Shown: positions 52,753 through 60,061 of the stretch, piece by piece
Layout: every line of letters starts with the position of its first letter
How positions within the stretch are numbered: the first letter of the stretch is position 1
From: an uncultured Prevotella sp.
Lineage (GTDB): Bacteria > Bacteroidota > Bacteroidia > Bacteroidales > Bacteroidaceae
DNA length: 64,000 nucleotides
Assembly (NCBI GenBank): GCA_944319945.1
Contig: CALUFN010000005.1
Span: 1-64,000 of the forward strand
Direction: 5' to 3'
The notes under the pieces: model-generated
Told to the model about the DNA's origin: nothing
Database searches by the model: none
The model's input: only the letters and a program-made list of their open reading frames with translations
Translations under genes and position numbers: made by a program

Positions 52753-53049
52753 TTAGGCCAGGGTGATCTTGTTGTCCTCAGCCTTTATCTTGCCTTCCTT
52801 GAAGAGCCAGCCCATTCCGAGCAACGTTTCCTGTTCGGTGATCTTAGCCGCCTTAGCTATTTCCGCCACGCTGAGAGACTTTTCCGCAGTGGCGAGAGCC
52901 TGGTAAACGTCGCCTGCCTTAAAGCCTACAGTCTCTGCGTTGATCTCAAAATCCACTTTCTTTGCGGCACATCTTCTTGTTGCCGTCTTCTTTTCAGCCG
53001 CTGCCTTAGATGTTGCGGTCTTCCTTACGCTTTCTTTCTTTTCTGCCAT
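52753..53049 (-). CDS. DUF2582-type winged-helix protein
   Basis: Protein of 98 residues. A Lys/Ala-rich tail (1-32), histone-H1-like in composition, precedes a compact winged-helix domain (about 35-98) with VGFKAGDVYQALATAEKSLSVAEIAKAAK and GMGWLFKEGKIKAE, which fits the DUF2582 family. The start at 53049 is preferred to an ATG two codons earlier. It probably binds nucleic acid non-specifically or in a chromatin-like manner; this is inference from composition. Confidence 0.75.
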   Translation of the reverse strand: MAEKKESVRKTATSKAAAEKKTATRRCAAKKVDFEINAETVGFKAGDVYQALATAEKSLSVAEIAKAAKITEQETLLGMGWLFKEGKIKAEDNKITLA

Positions 53050-53193
53050 AATCAAAGTAAAATCACATTAAAGATTACACTTTAAATAGATAACAATCTT
53101 TTTATATTACCGTGCAAATATAATGTATTTATTTAAAATACAGGCATTTTTGCGCGAATAAATACCAATAAAAGTTTGTTTTTCTTGACAATT

Positions 53194-54960
53194 CTACTTT
53201 TCTTGACTTAAATCAACCCTAATCTGCAGTTCGTCGAGCTGTTTCGGGTCGAGCGGTGCCGGGGCGTCGAGCATCACGTCGCGGCCGCTGTTGTTCTTCG
53301 GGAAGGCTATGCAGTCACGAATGCTGTCAAGGCCGGCCATGATCGACACGAAGCGGTCGAGACCGAAAGCCAAGCCTGCATGGGGCGGCGCTCCGTACTT
53401 GAAGGCGTTGATCAAGAAGCCGAACTGGGCCATGGCCCTCTCTTCGGTGAAGCCGAGTATGTTGAACATCTTCTCCTGCAGCTTGCCGTCATGGATACGC
53501 AGGCTGCCGCCGCCCACCTCGATGCCGTTGCACACAAAGTCGTAAGCCTTTGCGCGCACGCGCTCGGGATGCTCCTCGAGCAGTGGGATGTCGTCGGGGT
53601 TGGGCATGGTGAAGGGATGGTGGGTAGACATGAGTCGCTGCTCCTCGTCGCTCCACTCGAACAGGGGGAAGTCGATGATCCACAGGCACTCAAACTTATT
53701 CTTGTCTCTCAGCCCGAGCCTGTCGCCCATCTCTAAGCGCAAGGTGCACAGCTGGGTGCGCGTCTTGTTGGCCCTGTCGCCGCTGAGTATGAGCAGCAGG
53801 TCGCCGTCGGCGGCTCCCGCCTTCTCTTTAAGAGCCTGCATCACGCCCGGCTCGTAGAATTTGTCTATGCTGCTCTTTATCGTGCCGTCTTCGTTGAACT
53901 TAACCCACACTAAGCCTTTAGCCCCCACTTGCGGACGCTTTACGAAGTCGGTCAGCTGGTCGAGCTGCTTCCTCGTGTAGCCGGCGCAGCCCGGCACGCA
54001 TATTCCGCCGATATACTCGGCCTCGTTGAACACGCCGAACGTGCCCGTGCCCTTCAGTACGTCCATCAGCTCTACGAACTCCATGCCGAAGCGCAGGTCG
54101 GGCTTGTCGCTGCCGAAGCGGCGCATGGCCTCGGCCCACGTCATCTGCGGCAGCTTGGCCGGCAGATCCACGCCGCGCACCTCCTTAAACAGGTGGCGGC
54201 ACATGTCCTCGAACAGGTCGATTACGTCGTCTTGGCCTACGAACGACATCTCACAGTCTATCTGGGTGAACTCGGGCTGGCGGTCGGCGCGCAGGTCTTC
54301 GTCGCGGAAGCACTTGGCTATCTGGAAATACCTGTCGAATCCGCTCACCATGAGTAGCTGCTTCAGCGTCTGCGGACTTTGCGGCAGGGCGTAAAACTGC
54401 CCCGGGTTCATGCGCGACGGCACAACGAAGTCACGCGCGCCCTCGGGCGTGCTACCTATTAATATAGGTGTCTCCACCTCGATGAAGTCTTTTGAGTCAA
54501 GGAAGTTGCGTATAAGTATGGTCATGCGGTGGCGCAGCTCGAGGTTGGCCCTCACGCAGGGGCGGCGCAAGTCGAGGTAGCGGTACTTCATGCGTATGTC
54601 GTCGCCGCCGTCGGTGTCGTCTTCTATGGTGAACGGAGGCGTCAGGCTGCCGCTCAGCACGTTGAGTTTATCCACTGCGATCTCTATGTCGCCTGTCGGC
54701 AGGTTGGCGTTCTTGCTCTGGCGTTCGCTCACCACGCCCTCAACCTGAATGCAATACTCGCGCCCTAACTTGTTGGCCTCGGCGCAAAGGTCGGCGTCGG
54801 CGCTCTCGTTGAATACCAGCTGCGTTATGCCGTAACGGTCGCGCAGGTCGACGAAGGTCATGCCTCCCATCTTACGGCTGCGCTGCACCCATCCGGCAAG
54901 CGTCACCCGCCTGCCTGCGTCGCTGAGGCGAAGCTCGCCGCACGTGTTAGTTCTATACAT
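53194..54960 (-). CDS. aspS: Aspartyl-tRNA synthetase
   Basis: Class IIb synthetase of 588 residues. The OB-fold anticodon domain covers about 1-105 ([23 protein letters not shown]). Class II motif 2 is in [18 protein letters not shown] and motif 3 in [14 protein letters not shown] bacterial GAD insertion lies between, at about 280-420. The start fits a nearby consensus promoter. Standard length; monocistronic. Confidence 0.97.
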   Translation of the reverse strand: MYRTNTCGELRLSDAGRRVTLAGWVQRSRKMGGMTFVDLRDRYGITQLVFNESADADLCAEANKLGREYCIQVEGVVSERQSKNANLPTGDIEIAVDKLNVLSGSLTPPFTIEDDTDGGDDIRMKYRYLDLRRPCVRANLELRHRMTILIRNFLDSKDFIEVETPILIGSTPEGARDFVVPSRMNPGQFYALPQSPQTLKQLLMVSGFDRYFQIAKCFRDEDLRADRQPEFTQIDCEMSFVGQDDVIDLFEDMCRHLFKEVRGVDLPAKLPQMTWAEAMRRFGSDKPDLRFGMEFVELMDVLKGTGTFGVFNEAEYIGGICVPGCAGYTRKQLDQLTDFVKRPQVGAKGLVWVKFNEDGTIKSSIDKFYEPGVMQALKEKAGAADGDLLLILSGDRANKTRTQLCTLRLEMGDRLGLRDKNKFECLWIIDFPLFEWSDEEQRLMSTHHPFTMPNPDDIPLLEEHPERVRAKAYDFVCNGIEVGGGSLRIHDGKLQEKMFNILGFTEERAMAQFGFLINAFKYGAPPHAGLAFGLDRFVSIMAGLDSIRDCIAFPKNNSGRDVMLDAPAPLDPKQLDELQIRVDLSQEK

Positions 54961-54986
54961 ATTTATAAATAGCTAAAAATTACGTG

Positions 54987-55017
54987 CAAAATTACAAAAA
55001 ATGCGTGAACCCGCAAA
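54987..55017 (-). promoter_or_regulatory. Promoter of aspS
   Basis: On the minus strand, TTTG (55014-55017), a 19-bp spacer and TAATTTTG (54987-54994). The leader is about 20 nt. Confidence 0.7.
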
Positions 55018-55085
55018 CGCTTAAGCGTTAATTTCATGTTTTTGGCATGCAGCACGCCTGCGCCACGGGACGACACAGCGCATTT

Positions 55086-55997
55086 TCAGTATTCCGCAAT
55101 GCCGTCAAACATTACGGTGCTCAGGTATTTCTCGGCCCTGTCCGGAAATATCACCACGATATTTCCCCTGTCTATTCTTTCGGCCGTCCTCACTGCGGCC
55201 AGCATTGCAGCCCCGCTGCTCATCCCTGCGAATATCGCCTCTTCTGATATAATCCTGCGTGCCATGGCGATGGCTTCCTCGCTTTCCACCATTTCCTGTA
55301 TGTCTATCCGCGACGGGTCGTATATGTCCGGCACGATGGCCTCTTCCATGTTTTTCAGTCCTTGTATGTAATGCCCGCGCGTCGGGTGGGCGCAGAGCAC
55401 CTTTATGTCGGGCTTCATCACCTTCAGGAATTTTGATAGTCCCATTATCGTGCCCGACGTGCCGAGCGCACAGGCAAGGTAGTCTATCTTTCCGCCGGTC
55501 TGCTGCCATATCTCAAGCGCCGTCGACTGGTAGTGCGCGAGGTAATTAGCAGCGTTCCTAAACTGGTCAGGCATGAAATACCGGTCCGGATGCTCGGCCA
55601 CTTTCCTGCGCGCAAGCCTTATCGCCCCGTCAGTGCCCTCGTCCGCCGGTGTCAGGGTGACCGTAGCGCCGTATGAGCGTATTATCTTCCTCCGTTCCAT
55701 CGAGACGGCCTTGCTCATCACTATTTCTACGGCGTAGCCTTTTATTATCCCGATTATGGCAAGCCCTATCCCCGTGTTGCCCGAAGTAGGCTCGATGATG
55801 GTCTGCCCCGGCTTCAGCCTGCCGTCGGCCTCGGCGTCTTCTATCATTTTCAGGGCTATCCTGTCCTTTATGCTCCCCGTGGGGTTGAAGCCTTCGAGCT
55901 TGGCGAATATGTTAACCTCGGGATTAGGGTTAAGCCTGTTGATCCTTACCATCGGAGTGTTGCCTATGGTACCGAGAATATTTTCCTTTACATTCAT
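55086..55997 (-). CDS. cysM: Cysteine synthase (CysK/CysM family)
   Basis: PLP enzyme of 303 residues that makes cysteine from O-acetylserine and sulfide or thiosulfate. The PLP lysine is in GFNPTGSIKDRIAL (about residue 44) and the phosphate loop in PTSGNTGIG; GTSGTIMG follows near 175. Size and the short C-terminus favour the CysM branch over CysK. It has its own consensus promoter; no sulfate-assimilation genes are adjacent. Confidence 0.92.
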   Translation of the reverse strand: MNVKENILGTIGNTPMVRINRLNPNPEVNIFAKLEGFNPTGSIKDRIALKMIEDAEADGRLKPGQTIIEPTSGNTGIGLAIIGIIKGYAVEIVMSKAVSMERRKIIRSYGATVTLTPADEGTDGAIRLARRKVAEHPDRYFMPDQFRNAANYLAHYQSTALEIWQQTGGKIDYLACALGTSGTIMGLSKFLKVMKPDIKVLCAHPTRGHYIQGLKNMEEAIVPDIYDPSRIDIQEMVESEEAIAMARRIISEEAIFAGMSSGAAMLAAVRTAERIDRGNIVVIFPDRAEKYLSTVMFDGIAEY

Positions 55998-56039
55998 CTT
56001 ACAGTCGGTTGTTTGCTATTCCACTTAAATTCTCGAACG

Positions 56040-56070
56040 CAAAAATACAAAAAGCTCTTGAACCGACAAA
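56040..56070 (-). promoter_or_regulatory. Promoter of cysM
   Basis: On the minus strand, TTTG (56067-56070), a 19-bp spacer and TATTTTTG (56040-56047). The leader is about 35 nt. Confidence 0.7.
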
Positions 56071-56260
56071 AACCTAACGGTTAAATTCATACAAATTACG
56101 TTTTAACGCACAATGCATGGAAAGACATTACAAAATGTCACACGCAGAATGTCGGCAAAACGCATTGAAATAGGATTTCAAGGGCCATTCACACTACCGC
56201 ACAAGGCTGTCGGCCGTGCAATTCACGGCCTTTAGCACCCCGAAATGCCACCTCTAAGAT

Positions 56261-56281
56261 TGCAAAACGCAGCCTTTTGCA
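56261..56281. repeat. 21-bp palindromic intergenic element
   Basis: TGCAAAA and TTTTGCA flank CGCAGCC. It matches the perfect palindrome at 35444-35464 at 17 of 21 positions, including the central GCAGC. Confidence 0.55.
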
Positions 56282-56632
56282 GCCTGATCAACCGTCTCTG
56301 GCACGCTCAATCACGGTCTTTACCGGCAACGGATACGGCATTTATCACCGATAGATACCGTCCAAAAAATGTTAAAACGCCGTCTTCGATTGCACACTCA
56401 GGCATATCTCGCCGCATCACCATGAGTATCAGCCGCTTACGATTGCACGCAATTTTAGCCGAAATTTTCGCCCGAAGCCCGACATTTCCACGCCGACGGC
56501 CTTCACAGTGTTAAACGAGAAAGCAGGATGAAGCCGAAAGCCACACTCCGCTTACATTTTGTAACGAGACAACACGTCATTGAACTTACCGAATTAGCAC
56601 ATTATTAATACATTCTTTTTTGTGAACCGAGC

Positions 56633-56678
56633 AAGATACAAAATAAAAATTAGTATCTTTGTAACCAAAAGAAGATAC
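56633..56678 (+). promoter_or_regulatory. -7 element with three AAGATAC boxes before the methyltransferase
   Basis: TATCTTTG (56654-56661) is the likely -7 box. It is overlapped by GTATCTT (56653-56659), the inverse of AAGATAC at 56633-56639; a third AAGATAC (56672-56678) ends one base before the start codon. The boxes begin 20 and 19 bp apart, about two helical turns, as expected for a repressor operator. Confidence 0.5.
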
Positions 56679-56679
56679 G

Positions 56680-57807
56680 ATGGCAAACAGTAACCTGAAA
56701 GAAGCAAAGGCGGCTAAGAACGATGAGTTTTATACTCAATTCCACGATATAGAAATCGAAATGAATGCTTACCTTGAATACGACCCAAACGTATTCAGGG
56801 GAAAGACGATTTTGTTGCCTTGCGATGACCCGGAATGGAGCAACTTCACACGATACTTTGCCGCTAAATTTGATGAACTCGGATTGAAGAAATTGATTTC
56901 TACGAGCTATGCTCCTGACGCAAAAAAGATGCGACTTTTATCAGAACCCACCTTGTTTGAAACTGATGCTCCACAATTTGACCCTTCAAAAGCTCAAACG
57001 AAAGGTAAGATATTCATTCTTGATAAAGATTTATCTGGTGACGGAAGAATAAACATTGATGATTTGCACTGGGAATATCTTAATGGAGATGGTGATTTTA
57101 GAAGCAAAGAAGTTTCGGATTTACGCGATGAAGCGGACATTATTATCACCAATCCTCCATTTTCTCTCTTTCGAGAGTTTTTAGCTTAGATTGTTTCAGC
57201 TAATAAAAAGTTCATTATTATCGGAAACATGAACGCTGTGACATACAAAGAAACCTTTCCGTTGATAAAAGAAAACAGAATGTGGATGGGATATTCTATT
57301 CATAGCGGCGATAGGGAATTTGAAGTGCCCAATGAATACCCTCTTAATGCGGCAGGATGGAGAATTGATGAGAATGGACGAAAGTTTATCAGAGTGAAAG
57401 GTGTGCGGTGGTTTACAAATATAGACCACGGTCGCCGTCATGAACCGCTCCCTTTAATGACTATAGCGGATAACCTACGCTTCTCAAGACATAAAGAGAT
57501 ACGAGGGAAAAACGCATACGACCATTATGACAATTACGATGCCATAGAAGTGCCATTTACGGATGCAATACCCTCGGATTACGACGGAGTAATGGGTGTC
57601 CCTATTTCTTTCTTAGATAAGTATTGTCCGGACCAATTTGAGATATTAGGGATAACCGACAGAGGGAACGAATGGGGCTTGAAAACTAAAGAATACACCA
57701 TTTCCGACACTCCTAACTTTGCGGATTTGAACCGTAGAGGAGCTATTTGGAGCAACGGAGTTTTAGCTTCCACTTATGCCCGGCTGCTCATACGCAAACT
57801 ATTGTAG
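56680..57807 (+). pseudogene. EcoRI-family adenine methyltransferase with in-frame TAG
   Basis: The reading frame runs from 56680 to 57807, 375 codons, with a TAG at codon 170 (57187-57189). Both halves are in the same frame. The first half has NDEFYTQFHDIEIEMNAY, the SAM-site LPCDDPEWSNFTRYFA and the catalytic IITNPPFSLF (NPPF 158-161). The second has KKFIIIGNMNAVTYKE and MGYSIHSGDREF. Family members are expected to have Gln after FREFLA, so a single C-to-T change (CAG to TAG) explains the stop. It should methylate adenine in a short palindrome and protect host DNA. The gene is visibly AT-richer than its neighbours, suggesting transfer. A truncated 169-residue product would lack half of the fold. 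Confidence 0.85.
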
Positions 57808-57963
57808 AGACGTGGCGCGCCGCGTCTCTACGATGCCACAACGTGCCGCACACAATCAAATCGTTTGCCGTAGAGACGTGGCGCGCCGCGTCTTCACGAT
57901 GCCACAACGTGCCGCACACAATCAAATCGTTTGCCGTAGAGACGCGGCGCGCCGCGTCTCCAC
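57804..57963. repeat. Three palindromic REP units at 66-bp period
   Basis: Near-identical 28-bp palindromes at 57804-57831, 57870-57897 and 57936-57963 have arms GTAGAGACG/CGTCTCTAC and a GGCGCGCC centre. The 38-bp spacers between them (57832-57869 and 57898-57935) are identical. The first copy contains the TAG stop of the methyltransferase frame. The units differ by a few bases in the right arm and at the position before the centre. They end 67 bp before a RAYT gene and are its likely substrate. Confidence 0.9.
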
Positions 57964-58030
57964 AATGCCACAATAATACGAAAGCGCGCCACGCTCCACA
58001 AGAATAAATGTGATTGATATAAAATGACCG

Positions 58031-58624
58031 ATGGACAAATTTCAAAATAAATACAGAATACCGTCAGCCCGCGCCGAATGGCATGGATACGATGGCGGTA
58101 CTTATTTCGTGACAATATGTACGGCAGGAAAGAAACACATGTTCGGCGAAGTTGTGAACGCACGTATGATGTTGTCGTGCATTGGCCGTATGGCGTATGA
58201 AAATATTGCTGATGTGTCCACCCATTATCCGTATGCGGAAATCCCGTTGTTTGTGGTGATGCCCAATCATATACATGCCATTGTAATTATTAACGGGGAC
58301 AAAACGCCTTACGACCGCAAGAATCCCATTGCACCCATTATAGAGACGCGGCACGCCACGTCTCTAAGGCGTACTTCGTCCGAACAAATAAAAGAAAGTA
58401 TGAAACGTGTGGCTTATATGCAAGGGTGGCTGTCGGTCGTGATAGGCGGACTAAAATCCGCCATTACCAAATACGCACGGCAAAATGGTATCCCATTCGC
58501 TTGGCAGGCACGTTTCCACGACCGTATCATACGTTGTCAGGACGAAATGAACCGCATTGCTGATTACATTGAAAACAACGTATATAACTGGGATACGGAT
58601 GAATTGAACGAACAATATATTTAA
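58031..58624 (+). CDS. REP-associated tyrosine transposase (RAYT, IS200-like)
   Basis: HUH-type Y1 transposase of 197 residues. The start motif [20 protein letters not shown] leads to the HUH pair in [11 protein letters not shown] (His80 and His82). The C-terminal segment [13 protein letters not shown] has the probable catalytic Tyr179. Such proteins cut single-stranded REP hairpins rather than move themselves. Residues 104-112 (IETRHATSL) are encoded by a REP palindrome, 58341-58366, lying inside the gene. Three more palindromes lie just upstream. The gene sits between a methyltransferase and a DUF262-HNH nuclease, 10 bp before the latter. Confidence 0.92.
   Translation: MDKFQNKYRIPSARAEWHGYDGGTYFVTICTAGKKHMFGEVVNARMMLSCIGRMAYENIADVSTHYPYAEIPLFVVMPNHIHAIVIINGDKTPYDRKNPIAPIIETRHATSLRRTSSEQIKESMKRVAYMQGWLSVVIGGLKSAITKYARQNGIPFAWQARFHDRIIRCQDEMNRIADYIENNVYNWDTDELNEQYI
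58341..58366. repeat. REP palindrome inside the RAYT gene
   Basis: Arms TAGAGACG and CGTCTCTA are perfect; the centre GGCACGCC differs by one base from the GGCGCGCC of the upstream array. It is read in frame as part of the transposase. Confidence 0.85.
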
Positions 58625-58634
58625 ACACGGAATC

Positions 58635-59804
58635 ATGAAAACAACATTACATACGGAATGGACGGTTGCAGATGTCTGCAAAGGTTTTACGTACAACGAG
58701 TTGGAAGGCAAAGGGTTGTTCGGACTTGACGGGCGGCTTACAATCCAACCCGAATACCAACGGCATTACATCTACAACGACGGCAAACGGGACGTGGCCG
58801 TCATCGAGTCGCTACTGAAAGGCTATCCCATCGGGCTGATATACTTCAACCGTACAAGCAACGGCCGCTTTGAAGTGCTTGACGGTCAACAACGCATCAC
58901 GTCCTTCGGAAGGTTTGTCACAGGGAAATTCGCCATAATTTATGGTGGCCGTGAAGAATACTTCAGCGGACTGCCCTTTGAAGAGCAGCAAAAGATAATG
59001 CAATCGCCGTTGTTAATATACGAATGCGAGGGCGAAGAAAGAGAAATAAAAGAATGGTTCAAGACCATCAATATTGTGGGCATACCGCTTAATGAGCAGG
59101 AACTGCGCAACGCCGTATATTCGGGCGAGTTTGTCACGGCAGCCAAGCGCGTTTTCAGTAATTCGCAAAACGCCGAAGTCCAAAAATGGAGCCATTACAT
59201 AAAGGGAGATGTCAAACGTCAAGATTATTTAGCGGAAGCCCTAAAATGGGTATGCGCAAGCAGAGGAGTGACCATAGATGCTTACATGAGCCAGCACCGC
59301 CACGACACCGTAATAAGCGAACTTGAAAACTATTTTCGCTCCGTGATTGATTGGGTTTCCACTACGTTCACTATGGTGGAACGGGATATGTGCGGTCTGG
59401 AATGGGGTCGGCTTTACGAAACTTATCATAAGACACCTTACAGCATCGACCATGTGACGGAACGCGTGCGCGCCCTGCAAGCGGACGAGAACATCAAATG
59501 TCCTCGTAATATCTATGAATACGTCTTAGGTGGCGAACAAGACAAAAGTCTGCTTCAAATCCGTCTGTTCGAGGAGTCTACCAAACGCGCGGCATACGCA
59601 CGCCAAACCGAAACTGCGAAAGAAAAAGGCACGTCAAACTGCCCACTGTGTGCAATAGGCGACAATGCCAATAAGACAAGGATTTACAAGTTCAACGAGA
59701 TGGACGCCGACCATGTGACCGCATGGAGCAAAGGCGGGGCTACGTCTATTGAAAATTGCGAAATGCTGTGTAAGACGCACAACCGTTCAAAAGGCAACAA
59801 ATAA
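58635..59804 (+). CDS. DUF262-HNH endonuclease, probable restriction partner
   Basis: Cytoplasmic protein of 389 residues. The N-terminal DUF262 (GmrS/ParB-like) domain has [13 protein letters not shown] and the nucleotide-binding motif VLDGQQRIT (DGQQR 83-87). The C-terminus is an HNH nuclease with a CPLC zinc knuckle (336-339), DADH (His360), Asn374 and LCKTHNR (379-384). DUF262-HNH proteins are restriction enzymes or phage-defence nucleases, often NTP-dependent. The methyltransferase encoded 1 kb upstream is its likely protective partner. The gene is intact although the methyltransferase is interrupted, which is hard to reconcile with a simple toxic nuclease. I do not know the recognition site. 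Confidence 0.85.
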   Translation: MKTTLHTEWTVADVCKGFTYNELEGKGLFGLDGRLTIQPEYQRHYIYNDGKRDVAVIESLLKGYPIGLIYFNRTSNGRFEVLDGQQRITSFGRFVTGKFAIIYGGREEYFSGLPFEEQQKIMQSPLLIYECEGEEREIKEWFKTINIVGIPLNEQELRNAVYSGEFVTAAKRVFSNSQNAEVQKWSHYIKGDVKRQDYLAEALKWVCASRGVTIDAYMSQHRHDTVISELENYFRSVIDWVSTTFTMVERDMCGLEWGRLYETYHKTPYSIDHVTERVRALQADENIKCPRNIYEYVLGGEQDKSLLQIRLFEESTKRAAYARQTETAKEKGTSNCPLCAIGDNANKTRIYKFNEMDADHVTAWSKGGATSIENCEMLCKTHNRSKGNK

Positions 59805-60014
59805 TGTAACGTCTTAGAAACGAACTGCCGCTTGACTTAATGGTGCGCAGTCAAAACGGATTGAAATAAGAAAGATAAGTTTGATGAAAATAGCTGTATA
59901 AAATTACGCCGTTAAATATTTCCGATAGAAAACGCAATTACAAATACATGGTTGAGCAACATTAATTAAAAGTAAAATATAATGCTGCCGGAGCGTTATG
60001 TCGATTAAAATGAG

Positions 60015-60022
60015 TAAATTTG
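60015..60022 (+). promoter_or_regulatory. -7 element for lon
   Basis: TAAATTTG fits TAnnTTTG, 40 bp before the lon start. No clear TTG at -33. No CIRCE-like or other heat-shock repeat is apparent. Confidence 0.5.
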
Positions 60023-60061
60023 CAGCCCCGATACATCATCAGGGGCAAAGCATAGATAAGT

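Larger units (their letters stand above)
55998..56679. other. Gene-free stretch before the accessory island
   Basis: These 680 bases hold the cysM promoter at the left, a 21-bp palindromic element at 56261-56281, and the promoter and operator-like repeats of the methyltransferase at the right end. An 89-codon frame at 56245-56514 lacks start context and family resemblance; I do not accept it. Confidence 0.6.

Noticed and set aside
56245..56514. 89-codon frame before the accessory island
   Set aside because: It overlaps the dispersed palindromic element and shows no protein-like pattern.
57804..57963. CRISPR array
   Set aside because: The spacers are identical and the repeats are full palindromes next to a RAYT; no cas genes are present.
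57776..57976. Short frames across the 66-bp repeat array
   Set aside because: The apparent protein repeats come only from the DNA repeats.
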